Below are positions 1-5,726 of a stretch of 13,301 bases of DNA, piece by piece. The stretch comes from Micrococcaceae bacterium UBA3381 (GTDB lineage: Bacteria > Actinomycetota > Actinomycetes > Actinomycetales > Micrococcaceae). How positions within the stretch are numbered: the first letter of the stretch is position 1; every line of letters starts with the position of its first letter. Under the pieces are notes generated by a model. It worked only from the letters and a program-made list of their open reading frames with translations. It ran no database searches and was not told where the DNA came from. A program made the position numbers and the translations under genes. Location of the stretch: NCBI GenBank assembly GCA_002358975.1, contig DEPX01000212.1, forward strand, positions 1-13,301, in the 5' to 3' direction.

Positions 1-2
1 GG

Positions 3-27
3 GGGCCTGCTGTATGAATAGGTGACA
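3..27 (+). repeat. IS3 element left inverted repeat
   Basis: Begins GGGCCTGCTG and ends AGGTGACA. It pairs with 1249-1273 with four mismatches, all in the middle block. Confidence 0.85.
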
Positions 28-70
28 TTCGATCTGGCTAGCTGAACGCTGGTCTGGAAGGATGATCACT

Positions 71-379
71 ATGCCCACTCCGTTTCCCCAAGAGTTCCGC
101 GATGATGTTGTCCGTGTTGCGCTGAACCGTGATGCTGGTGTCACGCTGACCCAAATTGCCAAGGACTTTGGCATTCATGTTGGCACCCTAGATAAATGGT
201 TGCGCCAAGCTCGCACCGATGCTGGCGAGCAATCAAGCGTGACAACATCGGAGCATGAGGAGCTTAAGGCATTGCGGAAACGCACTCGGCTACTGGAACA
301 AGAAAACGAGGTCCTGCGTCGCGCTGCGGCGTATTTATCGCAGGCGAATCTGCCGGGAAAAGGCTCTACCCGCTCGTAA
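71..379 (+). CDS. IS3-family transposase OrfA (HTH/leucine-zipper part)
   Basis: This is the DNA-binding half of an IS3 transposase. Seen: an N-terminus of the form MPTPFPQEFRDDVV, a helix-turn-helix at about residues 24-45 (TLTQIAKDFGIHVGTLDKWL) and a C-terminal heptad-rich segment (LLEQENEVLRRAAAYLSQ) of the dimerising zipper type. An earlier ATG at 62 touches the purine-rich GAAGG at 57-61, whereas the ATG at 71 is spaced about 9 bases from it and gives the usual family N-terminus, so I prefer 71. The frame ends shortly after the A4G slippage site. It can act alone as an inhibitor or be fused to OrfB by -1 frameshifting, as known for IS911-type elements. Confidence 0.9.
   Translation: MPTPFPQEFRDDVVRVALNRDAGVTLTQIAKDFGIHVGTLDKWLRQARTDAGEQSSVTTSEHEELKALRKRTRLLEQENEVLRRAAAYLSQANLPGKGSTRS
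358..363 (+). other. Probable programmed -1 frameshift site (A4G) between orfA and orfB
   Basis: OrfA reads GGA AAA GGC across this point. Slipping back one base gives AAA AGG CTC, which opens directly into the OrfB frame, 17 bases before the OrfA stop. A-rich slippage signals are the known route to the OrfAB transposase in IS3 elements. I did not establish a stimulatory hairpin. Confidence 0.65.
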
Positions 380-405
380 AACAGCTGGCCACCGAAGGGA
401 TTCCC

Positions 406-1239
406 GTGGTGGTGTCGTGCCGGGTACTCAAGCTTGCTCGTCAACCCTATTACCGCTGGTTGCACCAACCCGTGCCCCAAGCCGATCTGGTGGCCGCCTA
501 TCGTGCTAATGCGTTATTTGATGCCCACCGGGAGGACCCGGAATTTGGGCACCGGCTGTTGGCGGATGAAGCCAAAGCCTCCGGGCAACAGATGGCTGAT
601 CGAACCGCCTGGCGCATCTGCCACGACAACCAATGGTTCAGTGTTTTTGGCCGGCGCACAGCACGCGGCAACGGCATCCGGCCTGGACCTGCGGTCCATG
701 ACGATCTGGTGCAACGAGATTTCACCGCTGACCGGCCCAATCAGTTGTGGTTAACGGACATCACCGAGCATCGCACCGGTCAAGGCAAACTGTATTTGTG
801 TGCGGTCAAAGACGTCTTTGCTGGCAAGATCGTGGGGTATTCCATCGATTCACGGATGACCTCACGGCTCGCGGTAAACGCGCTGAATAATGCTGTTACC
901 CTGCGCGGCAACGTGACCGGATGTGTGGTGCATTCCGACCGCGGATCGCAATTCCGGTCCCGAAAATTTGTGCGCGCCCTAAAACGTCACGGACTGGTCG
1001 GATCCATGGGCCGAGTCGGCGCCGCCGGCGATAACGCCGCGATGGAATCCTTCTTCTCGCTACTGCAAAACAACGTGCTGGACCGCAAACCCTGGGCCAC
1101 CAGAGGTGAGCTTCGCCTGGCGATCGTCACCTGGATCGAACGCACCTATCACCGCAGACGCCGACAAACCCGGCTCGGCCGGTTGACCCCTGTGGAATTT
1201 GAGACCATGATGAACACCCAGGTAGTACTCGCTGCCTAA
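406..1239 (+). CDS. IS3-family transposase OrfB (rve/DDE integrase domain)
   Basis: This is the catalytic half of the transposase, with a retroviral-integrase RNase H fold. The catalytic residues are visible: D118 in WLTDIT, D178 in HSDRGSQF and E214 in AAMESFF. There are exactly 35 residues between the last two, the DD(35)E spacing of the IS3 family. An HTH_21-like region (YRANALFDAHREDPEFGHR) precedes it. The same frame is open further upstream: in the -1 frame from 358 it reads KRLYPLVKQLATEG and then runs into this ORF. The functional product is therefore probably the OrfAB fusion covering about 71-1239, and the ATG at 406 need not be a true start. No lesion is seen. Confidence 0.92.
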   Translation: MVVSCRVLKLARQPYYRWLHQPVPQADLVAAYRANALFDAHREDPEFGHRLLADEAKASGQQMADRTAWRICHDNQWFSVFGRRTARGNGIRPGPAVHDDLVQRDFTADRPNQLWLTDITEHRTGQGKLYLCAVKDVFAGKIVGYSIDSRMTSRLAVNALNNAVTLRGNVTGCVVHSDRGSQFRSRKFVRALKRHGLVGSMGRVGAAGDNAAMESFFSLLQNNVLDRKPWATRGELRLAIVTWIERTYHRRRRQTRLGRLTPVEFETMMNTQVVLAA

Positions 1240-1248
1240 CACACCACC

Positions 1249-1273
1249 TGTCACCTAACCGTGCAGCAGGCCC
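1249..1273 (-). repeat. IS3 element right inverted repeat
   Basis: The reverse complement of this stretch begins GGGCCTGCTG and ends AGGTGACA, matching the left end at 21 of 25 bases. It starts 10 bases after the orfB stop. Confidence 0.85.
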
Positions 1274-1322
1274 GGGAGATCTCCGTGGTCAGGAGTGGTT
1301 AGAATTTTCTTGGGAGGGTGTT

Positions 1323-1706
1323 ATGGGCAGTGTTCTGACCGGGGTGTCAGTGGTGTTGGTGGGGGCACTATTGCTGGTTTTAGGAGTGCTGTCATCGCTG
1401 CGAAAATTACCCATGAACTCCATCGCTGGGCTACGGTTCCCGTCGACGATGGTTGATGACGCTACCTGGAGGTATGCCCACCATAAAGCAGCAGGGTGGC
1501 TGATCCTCAGCGGTGTCGGGATGTTGGTGGCAGGTACCGTCACTATAGCTGTTGATGACACAACTGGGGCGTGGGTCATGGGTGGTACCGGGTGGATGCT
1601 GCTGATGATACTGATCGCAAGCTATATCGCAACTCGTGCCGCAAAACACCTGACAGCACAAGAGCTTGCAGAAAACCCTCATCAAAGTTCCAGAACAACG
1701 GATTGA
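1323..1706 (+). CDS. SdpI-family membrane protein
   Basis: A 127-residue integral membrane protein. Three hydrophobic segments are visible at about residues 5-24, 57-77 and 88-104. The segment LPMNSIAGLRFPSTM (29-43), followed by W49, HH (53-54) and AGW (57-59), is the signature loop of the SdpI/YhfL family. The Bacillus founder gives immunity to the SdpC killing toxin and signals to a repressor, but most actinobacterial homologues are uncharacterised. A strong ribosome site (GGGAGGG) sits 4 bases before the ATG. The gene stands alone just after the IS right end, and any IS-borne outward promoter could affect it. No toxin gene is visible beside it, so an immunity role is only an inference. 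Confidence 0.8.
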   Translation: MGSVLTGVSVVLVGALLLVLGVLSSLRKLPMNSIAGLRFPSTMVDDATWRYAHHKAAGWLILSGVGMLVAGTVTIAVDDTTGAWVMGGTGWMLLMILIASYIATRAAKHLTAQELAENPHQSSRTTD

Positions 1707-1741
1707 CAGCCCCCGCAGATACTCTTCGATTCCATGACCGA

Positions 1742-1778
1742 ACTTCCCGGCTCCTGCGTTACTAGCTCACCGGGAAGT
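1742..1778. terminator. Hairpin between convergent genes, possible bidirectional terminator
   Basis: Perfect 9-bp arms (ACTTCCCGG / CCGGGAAGT) separated by 19 bases, placed between the convergent SdpI-like and ACR3-like genes. The location suits a terminator for both. The long loop and the absence of a T tract on either side make it weak or factor-assisted. Confidence 0.4.
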
Positions 1779-1858
1779 AGCCGCCTTGCTCACCTGTCTC
1801 ACTGGGTATACCCCGGCTCATAAGTGTTGATGCATGAGGTGCACATGAGACAATTCTG

Positions 1859-2839
1859 TCAATTGTTAGGGCCCGGGCTGACAGGTGCGCTGTGTGGGAT
1901 CAGGCGGGGGATGATTCGCACATAGATCACCATGCCGAGCAATTCAATCAACGTCTGAGTCACGATTACGACTGAGGCCAGAGCTAGCGTGTCGGGCAGT
2001 GAGAGGGCCAAGGGCAGAACGACCAAGGAGTTGCGGGTGGCGCCTGAGAACACGGTGGCTCGGATCGTGGGCACGTCTTGTGTGAAGACGCGCCCGGTGA
2101 GGACCCCGAGGGGAATCATCAGGAGTAGGAAGGCCACATAGAGCGGGATGACCTTCAGGAGGGAGCCTAGATCGGCGCGCACGGCGTCGATTTGCGATGC
2201 GACTACCACGGCGAGGGTGAGCATCATCAGTGGCACCATTACCGCTTGCATCGCGTGCATCACTTTTTGAGCGCTAGTCCACATGGTCGCCAAATATTGG
2301 GTCATCGCGGCTAACCCTAACGGGGTCACGATCAGCAGGAGGAGGGCTTCTAGAAACGGGCCAACGTCGATGGTATCTAACAGCTCCGGTCCAACGAATA
2401 CGCCCAAATACAGGGGCAATAGCAGCATCTGGAGCACCATCAGTAATGGGGCTGCGGCTAAAAGGCGGTCATGGGCTGCCCCGGCGAGTCCAGAGAACAC
2501 GATGACGTAGTCAATACAGGGCGTGAGCAGTACCAACAGCACACCCAACACCAGCGCCTGATCATCGGCCACGAACCGAGACAGTCCAAAGACCACGACC
2601 GGCACGATAACGAAGTTCAACACCAACAGTCCGGCCAAAAAACGCACATCTCGTAACGCGTGGCCAAGTTTGGTCAGCGGCACACTCAAAAACGTGGCAT
2701 AGAGCAGCAGGATCAGCACTGGATTTATTGCCGTTTCAAAGGCCGGAGCCGTGGAAGGGATAGTCAGCCCGATCAACGCGCCGGCCCCCAGAGCCACAAG
2801 GTACAGCGTGATCTGCCACCGTTCCAGCCAAGCTGTCAT
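1859..2839 (-). CDS. ACR3-type arsenite efflux permease (BASS superfamily)
   Basis: A 326-residue, highly hydrophobic protein with about ten membrane segments, the normal length for ACR3. The motif TPCIDYV (residues 106-112) contains C108 in the position of the conserved ACR3 cysteine. The later GATRNSLVVLPLALSLP stretch corresponds to the second conserved core of the ACR3/bile-acid-symporter fold. ACR3 proteins extrude arsenite, or antimonite, using the proton gradient. The start ATG follows a purine-rich AGAAGAGAAA. It lies 117 bp downstream of the cadD remnant and in the same direction as cmtR, so co-transcription from the cmtR promoter is plausible. No arsenate reductase or ArsR is beside it. 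Distant BASS transporters of other anions are an alternative, but the cysteine motif favours metalloid transport. Confidence 0.8.
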   Translation of the reverse strand: MTAWLERWQITLYLVALGAGALIGLTIPSTAPAFETAINPVLILLLYATFLSVPLTKLGHALRDVRFLAGLLVLNFVIVPVVVFGLSRFVADDQALVLGVLLVLLTPCIDYVIVFSGLAGAAHDRLLAAAPLLMVLQMLLLPLYLGVFVGPELLDTIDVGPFLEALLLLIVTPLGLAAMTQYLATMWTSAQKVMHAMQAVMVPLMMLTLAVVVASQIDAVRADLGSLLKVIPLYVAFLLLMIPLGVLTGRVFTQDVPTIRATVFSGATRNSLVVLPLALSLPDTLALASVVIVTQTLIELLGMVIYVRIIPRLIPHSAPVSPGPNN

Positions 2840-2955
2840 CTAATTTCTCTTCTCTAACGTCCGGTGTTCATCGTCGTACAACCCCCTGGTTGGAGGAAAC
2901 TGCTGGTCGAGCCTCTCGCAGGTCCACCCTCAAGAACGTTCACTGGCGCTGTTGC

Positions 2956-3566
2956 TTAGAGTCTGAAGGCCCCGCCGCTGATGAGGATGATCAGACCGAG
3001 TCCAATGAGCACTGTGGGAAACAGGATGTCTTCCCACCGTTCCAGGGCTTCGGCGATGGGCTTCCTGGACGTAATCCACTTGGCCAGGAAGACGAGGACG
3101 GCCACAAGCAACAAAAAGACGATGCAGTAAGCCAAAACTGTGCTCCAGCTGACGCTCACGAACACTGGCACATAAACACCAATATTGTCGCCACCGTTCG
3201 CGAAGGTCACTGCTGCCACGGTCCAGACCGAGACTCGTTTGCCTTCCAGCTGTGCTTCGTCGTCGTCATCGTCGACCCCGCGATTGCGCCACGCCTGCCA
3301 CGCTGCCCACAGGCCTAATCCCTAAGGGGATCAGAGCCGAAGTAGGGCAGCACTTGTTCAGGTAGATAGCGCTTGTGCACCGAAGGGTCGCTAAGCACGG
3401 CAGCCCCCAGAATACCGAGGAATCCAACGTATTGTCCGAGCAGGATACGGCGAGTGGTGCCTGGTTGCCCCTGGCCGCGTCCGAAGAACAGCGACAGGAT
3501 GATGACGTCATCGATATTGGTGGCGATAAATAACCCGATCGCCTGCGCAATGGAGGACAGAATCAC
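2956..3566 (-). pseudogene. cadD: cadD-like cadmium-resistance transporter, frame-broken
   Basis: Two fragments together make a CadD-family (LysE superfamily) efflux protein. The N-terminal part has QAIGLFIATNIDDVIILSLF and GQYVGFLGILGAA. The C-terminal part has GLWAAWQAWRNRG, an acidic DDDDDE cytoplasmic loop, FANGGDNIGVYVPVF and a final membrane helix. I start it at the GTG at 3566, which has GGAGGT 6 bases upstream and overlaps the cmtR stop by four bases (GTGA). The frame runs into a stop near 3315. By hand, GGCTCTGATCC should read GGC CTG ATC and GATTAGGCC should read ATT GGC, i.e. two inserted bases. The stretch 3360-3400 also looks locally shifted and compensated (ATLGAQA expected). 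As written, no full-length pump is made. Confidence 0.8.
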
Positions 3567-3925
3567 GCGCTTACCTCCGAAGTGCCACCACAATCGCCAA
3601 CCGTGCACGCAGGATCTATACAGGGTGCGTCCTCATCGATGGCCAGAGTCGTTTCCATCAAAGCAGTCAACGCCCGAGTCAGATGTGGATCTGCGATCTC
3701 ATACCGAGTTCGCCGCCCGTCCATTTCGGCGACGACGATCCCGCAGTCGCGCAAGCAAGCCAAGTGATTCGACACATTCGACCGAGTCAATTCAAGGTCT
3801 TGGGCGATCACTGCCGGATACCCAGGCCCACTCAACAGTGTTAACAGAATTCTGGATCGCGTTGGGTCGGCCATTGCCCGACCCAACCGGTTCATCACAT
3901 CGAGACGAGAAGTATAGTTCAGCAT
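3563..3925 (-). CDS. cmtR: CmtR-like ArsR/SmtB-family Cd(II)/Pb(II)-sensing repressor
   Basis: A 120-residue winged-helix repressor. The alignment-free match to mycobacterial CmtR is strong: RLGRAMADPTRSRIL at the N-terminus, LTRSNVSNHLACLRDCG as recognition helix and metal site, and C57, C61 and C102 at exactly the positions known as Cd/Pb ligands in CmtR. Extra cysteines C107 and C112 extend the tail. In this family metal binding releases the operator and turns on the linked efflux gene. The start at 3925 gives the same N-terminal length as CmtR. No Shine-Dalgarno is visible, while a TATAGT lies 7 bases before the ATG, suggesting a leaderless mRNA. It overlaps cadD by 4 nt, so translation was probably coupled. 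Confidence 0.88.
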   Translation of the reverse strand: MLNYTSRLDVMNRLGRAMADPTRSRILLTLLSGPGYPAVIAQDLELTRSNVSNHLACLRDCGIVVAEMDGRRTRYEIADPHLTRALTALMETTLAIDEDAPCIDPACTVGDCGGTSEVSA

Positions 3926-3958
3926 TCACTGAACTATACAGTGCTTACTGAATAGTTC
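3913..3958. promoter_or_regulatory. Three-half-site operator/promoter over the cmtR start
   Basis: On the plus strand, TATAGTTCAG (3913-3922) pairs perfectly with CTGAACTATA (3929-3938) across 6 bases. The right half also belongs to a second repeat: GAACTATACAGT (3931-3942) pairs 11 of 12 with ACTGAATAGTTC (3947-3958) across 4 bases. The result is three alternating half-sites sharing the middle one. The first palindrome covers the cmtR start codon (3923-3925). On the minus strand TATAGT (3938-3933) is a good -10 whose start point would be about the A of the ATG. This is the expected place for autoregulation by an ArsR-type repressor. Confidence 0.7.
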
Positions 3959-4060
3959 ATCGTAATTTCGTTGGGCGATTCTCCGCGACGATAGCGATAG
4001 TGCACTGTAAATGCGGGTATACGTGGCTGTCGATGTTGTTAGGACAGGGCTAAGTACTAG

Positions 4061-4210
4061 TCAGTCACCGCAGTGTCCTTTTTGCGTTGACATAGCACTG
4101 GATCCGAAGGCGATGGAACCGCCCATGATGACGCCGATGATGATAGCGGGCGGCAGATCAAAAAACTGGGCCATCACAAACCCAAGTACTACTCCCATGA
4201 TGATGCCCAT
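4061..4210 (-). CDS. Small hydrophobic membrane protein, unknown family
   Basis: A short ORF of 49 residues from the ATG. It holds two hydrophobic stretches (GIIMGVVLGFVMAQFF and AIIIGVIMGGSIAFGSS) joined by DLPP, with a short polar tail ending GHCGD, and would be a two-helix membrane protein. The ATG has no ribosome site. Seven codons upstream in the same frame, an ATC at 4231-4229 lies 6 bases after AGGAAAGGCAGG, exactly where a start would be expected. The gene may have lost its ATG, which would make the original protein 56 residues. I do not recognise the family. It lies 136 bp after the cmtR start on the same strand, so it is upstream of cmtR in transcription order. It could be decayed. 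Confidence 0.4.
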   Translation of the reverse strand: MGIIMGVVLGFVMAQFFDLPPAIIIGVIMGGSIAFGSSAMSTQKGHCGD

Positions 4211-4231
4211 GGCTATGTTAAACAGTTTGAT

Positions 4232-4828
4232 GTTGATCCTGCCTTTCCTGAGTGTTTCCGTAACGAATGGATCTCACAGACACCAAGCTTTCATATTGCG
4301 GTTCATAAGAACACAACGGGGTCGTGGTTCAATCAGGACACATGTCTGCCTGTCCACCAGGTATACCTCTTTATACGCTCTATATCGTCACAAAGTGGTG
4401 CTGTAAAAGCAGGTCCAATTAAGGCAGTGTTGCCATCCGTTAGACCACATTAAGGATCTGATTGGACATCGTTGGGAGGGGCCCAAGGTTAAGCGTTGCT
4501 GAGGGCCCGTTGAGGGCTTGCTAGGAACCTAGATTCCTAGCAAGCTAGCAATCTAGTTTGCTATTTGAATACAGCGGCGTTTTCAGAAATCGTCTTCTGA
4601 CTGCTCGTTGCTAAGTAGTCGGGTGCAAACTTGGCATTCGAGCAGAAATTCATGTCACTTTAGTTACCGGTCACCCTGTTTACATGACGTAGAATATTTG
4701 ACGGGTTAAGTGACGAATTTCCCTGAGAAATCGATGAGTGAACGTGTTGTCATTTTAACGACCGATTCTGACACTCATAAATTATCGCAGCGCCATAGCT
4801 CTATTGCCTGGCGTTACGCTAAACAGAG
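4232..4828. other. Non-coding interval with inverted repeats
   Basis: No convincing gene was found in either direction. The base composition is AT-richer than the flanking genes. It contains a GGTATACC palindrome (4360-4367), a GGGCCC pair (4480-4509), the overlapping hairpins at 4516-4556 and the hairpin starting at 4794. A plus-strand frame of 131 codons over 4011-4406 reads through the small membrane ORF in antisense and lacks protein-like composition. Confidence 0.5.
4516..4556. repeat. Two overlapping, mutually exclusive palindromes
   Basis: Hairpin 1 has perfect 12-bp arms GCTTGCTAGGAA (4516-4527) and TTCCTAGCAAGC (4534-4545) with a 6-base loop. Hairpin 2 is a 28-base palindrome (4529-4556), CTAGATT-C-CTAGC-AA-GCTAG-C-AATCTAG, with a single mismatched pair. 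The right arm of the first is the left part of the second, so only one can form at a time. On the plus strand the second is followed by a weakly T-rich TTTGCTATTT. No gene follows on that strand, so the role is unknown. Confidence 0.7.
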
Positions 4829-4833
4829 CTATG
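4794..4833 (-). terminator. Hairpin at the end of the small-membrane-protein run
   Basis: Perfect 9-bp arms (CATAGCTCT / AGAGCTATG) with a 22-base loop. In the minus-strand transcript the 37-codon ORF stop (4831-4829) lies in the first arm, so the hairpin closes the transcription unit. There is no T tract after it, so intrinsic termination would be weak. Confidence 0.4.
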
Positions 4834-4942
4834 ACCAGCGACTTGTGTTTCTCGTTATTTCCTTGGCCTTGGGCAGGAGCTTGGTGTAGATCGATGCTGC
4901 AAGAATCGCCACTACTACGAACCCTAATAACCCATAACCCAT
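4829..4942 (-). CDS. 37-residue single-helix membrane peptide, unknown
   Basis: The ORF starts at an ATG overlapping the stop of the upstream gene by one base (TGATG), an arrangement typical of translational coupling. It encodes a glycine/valine/isoleucine helix (GLLGFVVVAILAASIY) followed by a basic tail (KLLPKAKEITRNTSR), so one membrane segment with a positively charged, probably cytoplasmic end. I do not recognise a family. The tight overlap with the preceding membrane-protein gene suggests they act together. Since that partner is frame-broken, expression through coupling may be impaired. Confidence 0.45.
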   Translation of the reverse strand: MGYGLLGFVVVAILAASIYTKLLPKAKEITRNTSRWS

Positions 4943-5347
4943 CAATTCTTCTGCGGTAGGAGTCTCAGAAACGGTCGTGCCGACATCATGTTAGAAACGA
5001 AAAATCCAAGAACCCGGTAGCCCACAGAAAAGCAGATGAGGACGATACCTTTTTGCTGCGGATACCAGTGACCGAGGCTGCTGAAGTCGCGCGCTAAATA
5101 TTGGCCCAACAGGAAGGGCAAAAACGCAAGAACTAGAGTTCCGAGAAATAGCGCCCACCAAGGCCCGTAGGTGACATTTCCCATCAACGTGGATGGCCCA
5201 TCCCTCAGGCACCATTTGCCGAAAGACTAAGTAGACGGTGCTTACTAACACAAGGATAAGAAGCGGAATTCAAATAGAGAGCGCGATGAGGCCGCTCGGG
5301 TGTTTCTTACTATCTTCTTGTTTTGCATCTTGCGGAACTTTGTTCAT
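4942..5347 (-). pseudogene. DUF1648/SdpI-like multi-helix membrane protein with an in-frame stop and a frameshift
   Basis: The ATG at 5347 has a textbook ribosome site (AGAAGGAGTC). It reads a charged N-terminus (MNKVPQDAKQEDSKKHPSG) into a hydrophobic segment interrupted at codon 26 by TGA (5272-5270). A tryptophan TGG there would give SIWIPLLILVLVSTVYLVF. After MVPEGWAIHVDG the frame is lost in a GGGAAA run near 5178-5183. Dropping one base restores GNVTYGPWWALFLG and the rest: FLPFLLGQYLARDF, WYPQQKGIVLICFS and a third helix. The whole would be about 135 residues with three helices. The P-x-x-x-x-x-H-x-x-G loop followed by YGPWW recalls DUF1648, the domain found in SdpI proteins, but this family assignment is tentative. 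Confidence 0.6.
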
Positions 5348-5397
5348 GACTCCTTCTAGCAACTGATGAAAGTACAGTCGTTTTAAGTGAGTTCTCT

Positions 5398-5624
5398 TTA
5401 GCCAAAAACCTTAGCACCCACCCAAGCTTGAACAGCAGCATCTGAACCGCCAACGGAAGTTGCGAAGTACCACCAAACGAAGTTAACAGTCACACAAGTA
5501 GCCGCAAACATAGTGACAAAGATCAGACGGACGGCAATATTGATATCCCATGCACCCAACACAGAGAAGAAAACGAAAAAATCGCCACAGTCCCGACAGC
5601 GGGAATAATACCTGTCAGCCTCAC
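5398..5624 (-). pseudogene. 75-residue hydrophobic membrane peptide gene, one base short in a T run
   Basis: The GTG at 5624 follows AAAGGTGGG at 7-base spacing. The first frame reads RLTGIIPAVGTVAIF and is then lost at a T6 run (plus-strand A6 at about 5576-5581). One more T restores the second frame, FVFFSVLGAWDINI, then VRLIFVTMFAATCVTVNFVW and WYFATSVGGSDAAVQAWVGAK ending at TAA. Joined, it is a 75-residue, two-helix, aromatic-rich membrane protein. It lies about 50 bp before the DUF1648-like gene on the same strand, so these and the 37-residue peptide probably formed one operon. The family is not recognised. It could be a membrane subunit or a bacteriocin-like peptide, but neither can be shown. 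A -1 ribosomal slip on the T run is a less likely alternative to an indel. Confidence 0.5.
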
Positions 5625-5726
5625 GGTCTTACCCACCTTTCAAATGTGTCCTAACTAAAGTCAATCATCCTACGGGGTATACCTGAAACATCCCATAGCC
5701 GACCCGGACAACATGGTGCTGGCGGT

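Larger units (their letters stand above)
3..1273 (+). mobile_element. IS3-family insertion sequence, apparently complete
   Basis: Imperfect terminal inverted repeats bracket orfA and orfB in the usual IS3 arrangement. The left end matches the reverse complement of the right end at 21 of 25 positions: a perfect 10-base outer block, a variable 7-base middle and a perfect 8-base inner block (AGGTGACA). The transposase frames are open and keep the DDE triad, so the element looks functional. Only two bases lie outside the left end (GG). The bases outside the right end are GGG, compatible with a 3-bp target duplication, but this cannot be confirmed here. The right end lies 49 bp before the next gene. 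Confidence 0.9.

Noticed and set aside
2890..3318. 142-codon plus-strand ORF
   Set aside because: It is antisense to the recognisable C-terminal half of cadD, and its composition is unlike a protein.
3373..3951. 192-codon plus-strand ORF
   Set aside because: It runs antisense to cmtR and the cadD start, both of which are well supported.
4011..4406. 131-codon plus-strand ORF
   Set aside because: It has no ribosome site, repeated ProMetMet-type low-complexity runs and lies antisense to a hydrophobic minus-strand ORF. It looks like a shadow frame.
4415..4452. tRNA-like stretch on the minus strand (GTCTAACGGATGGCAACACT resembles a D-arm)
   Set aside because: No acceptor stem, anticodon arm or T-arm can be paired around it. 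It is at most a chance match or a remnant.
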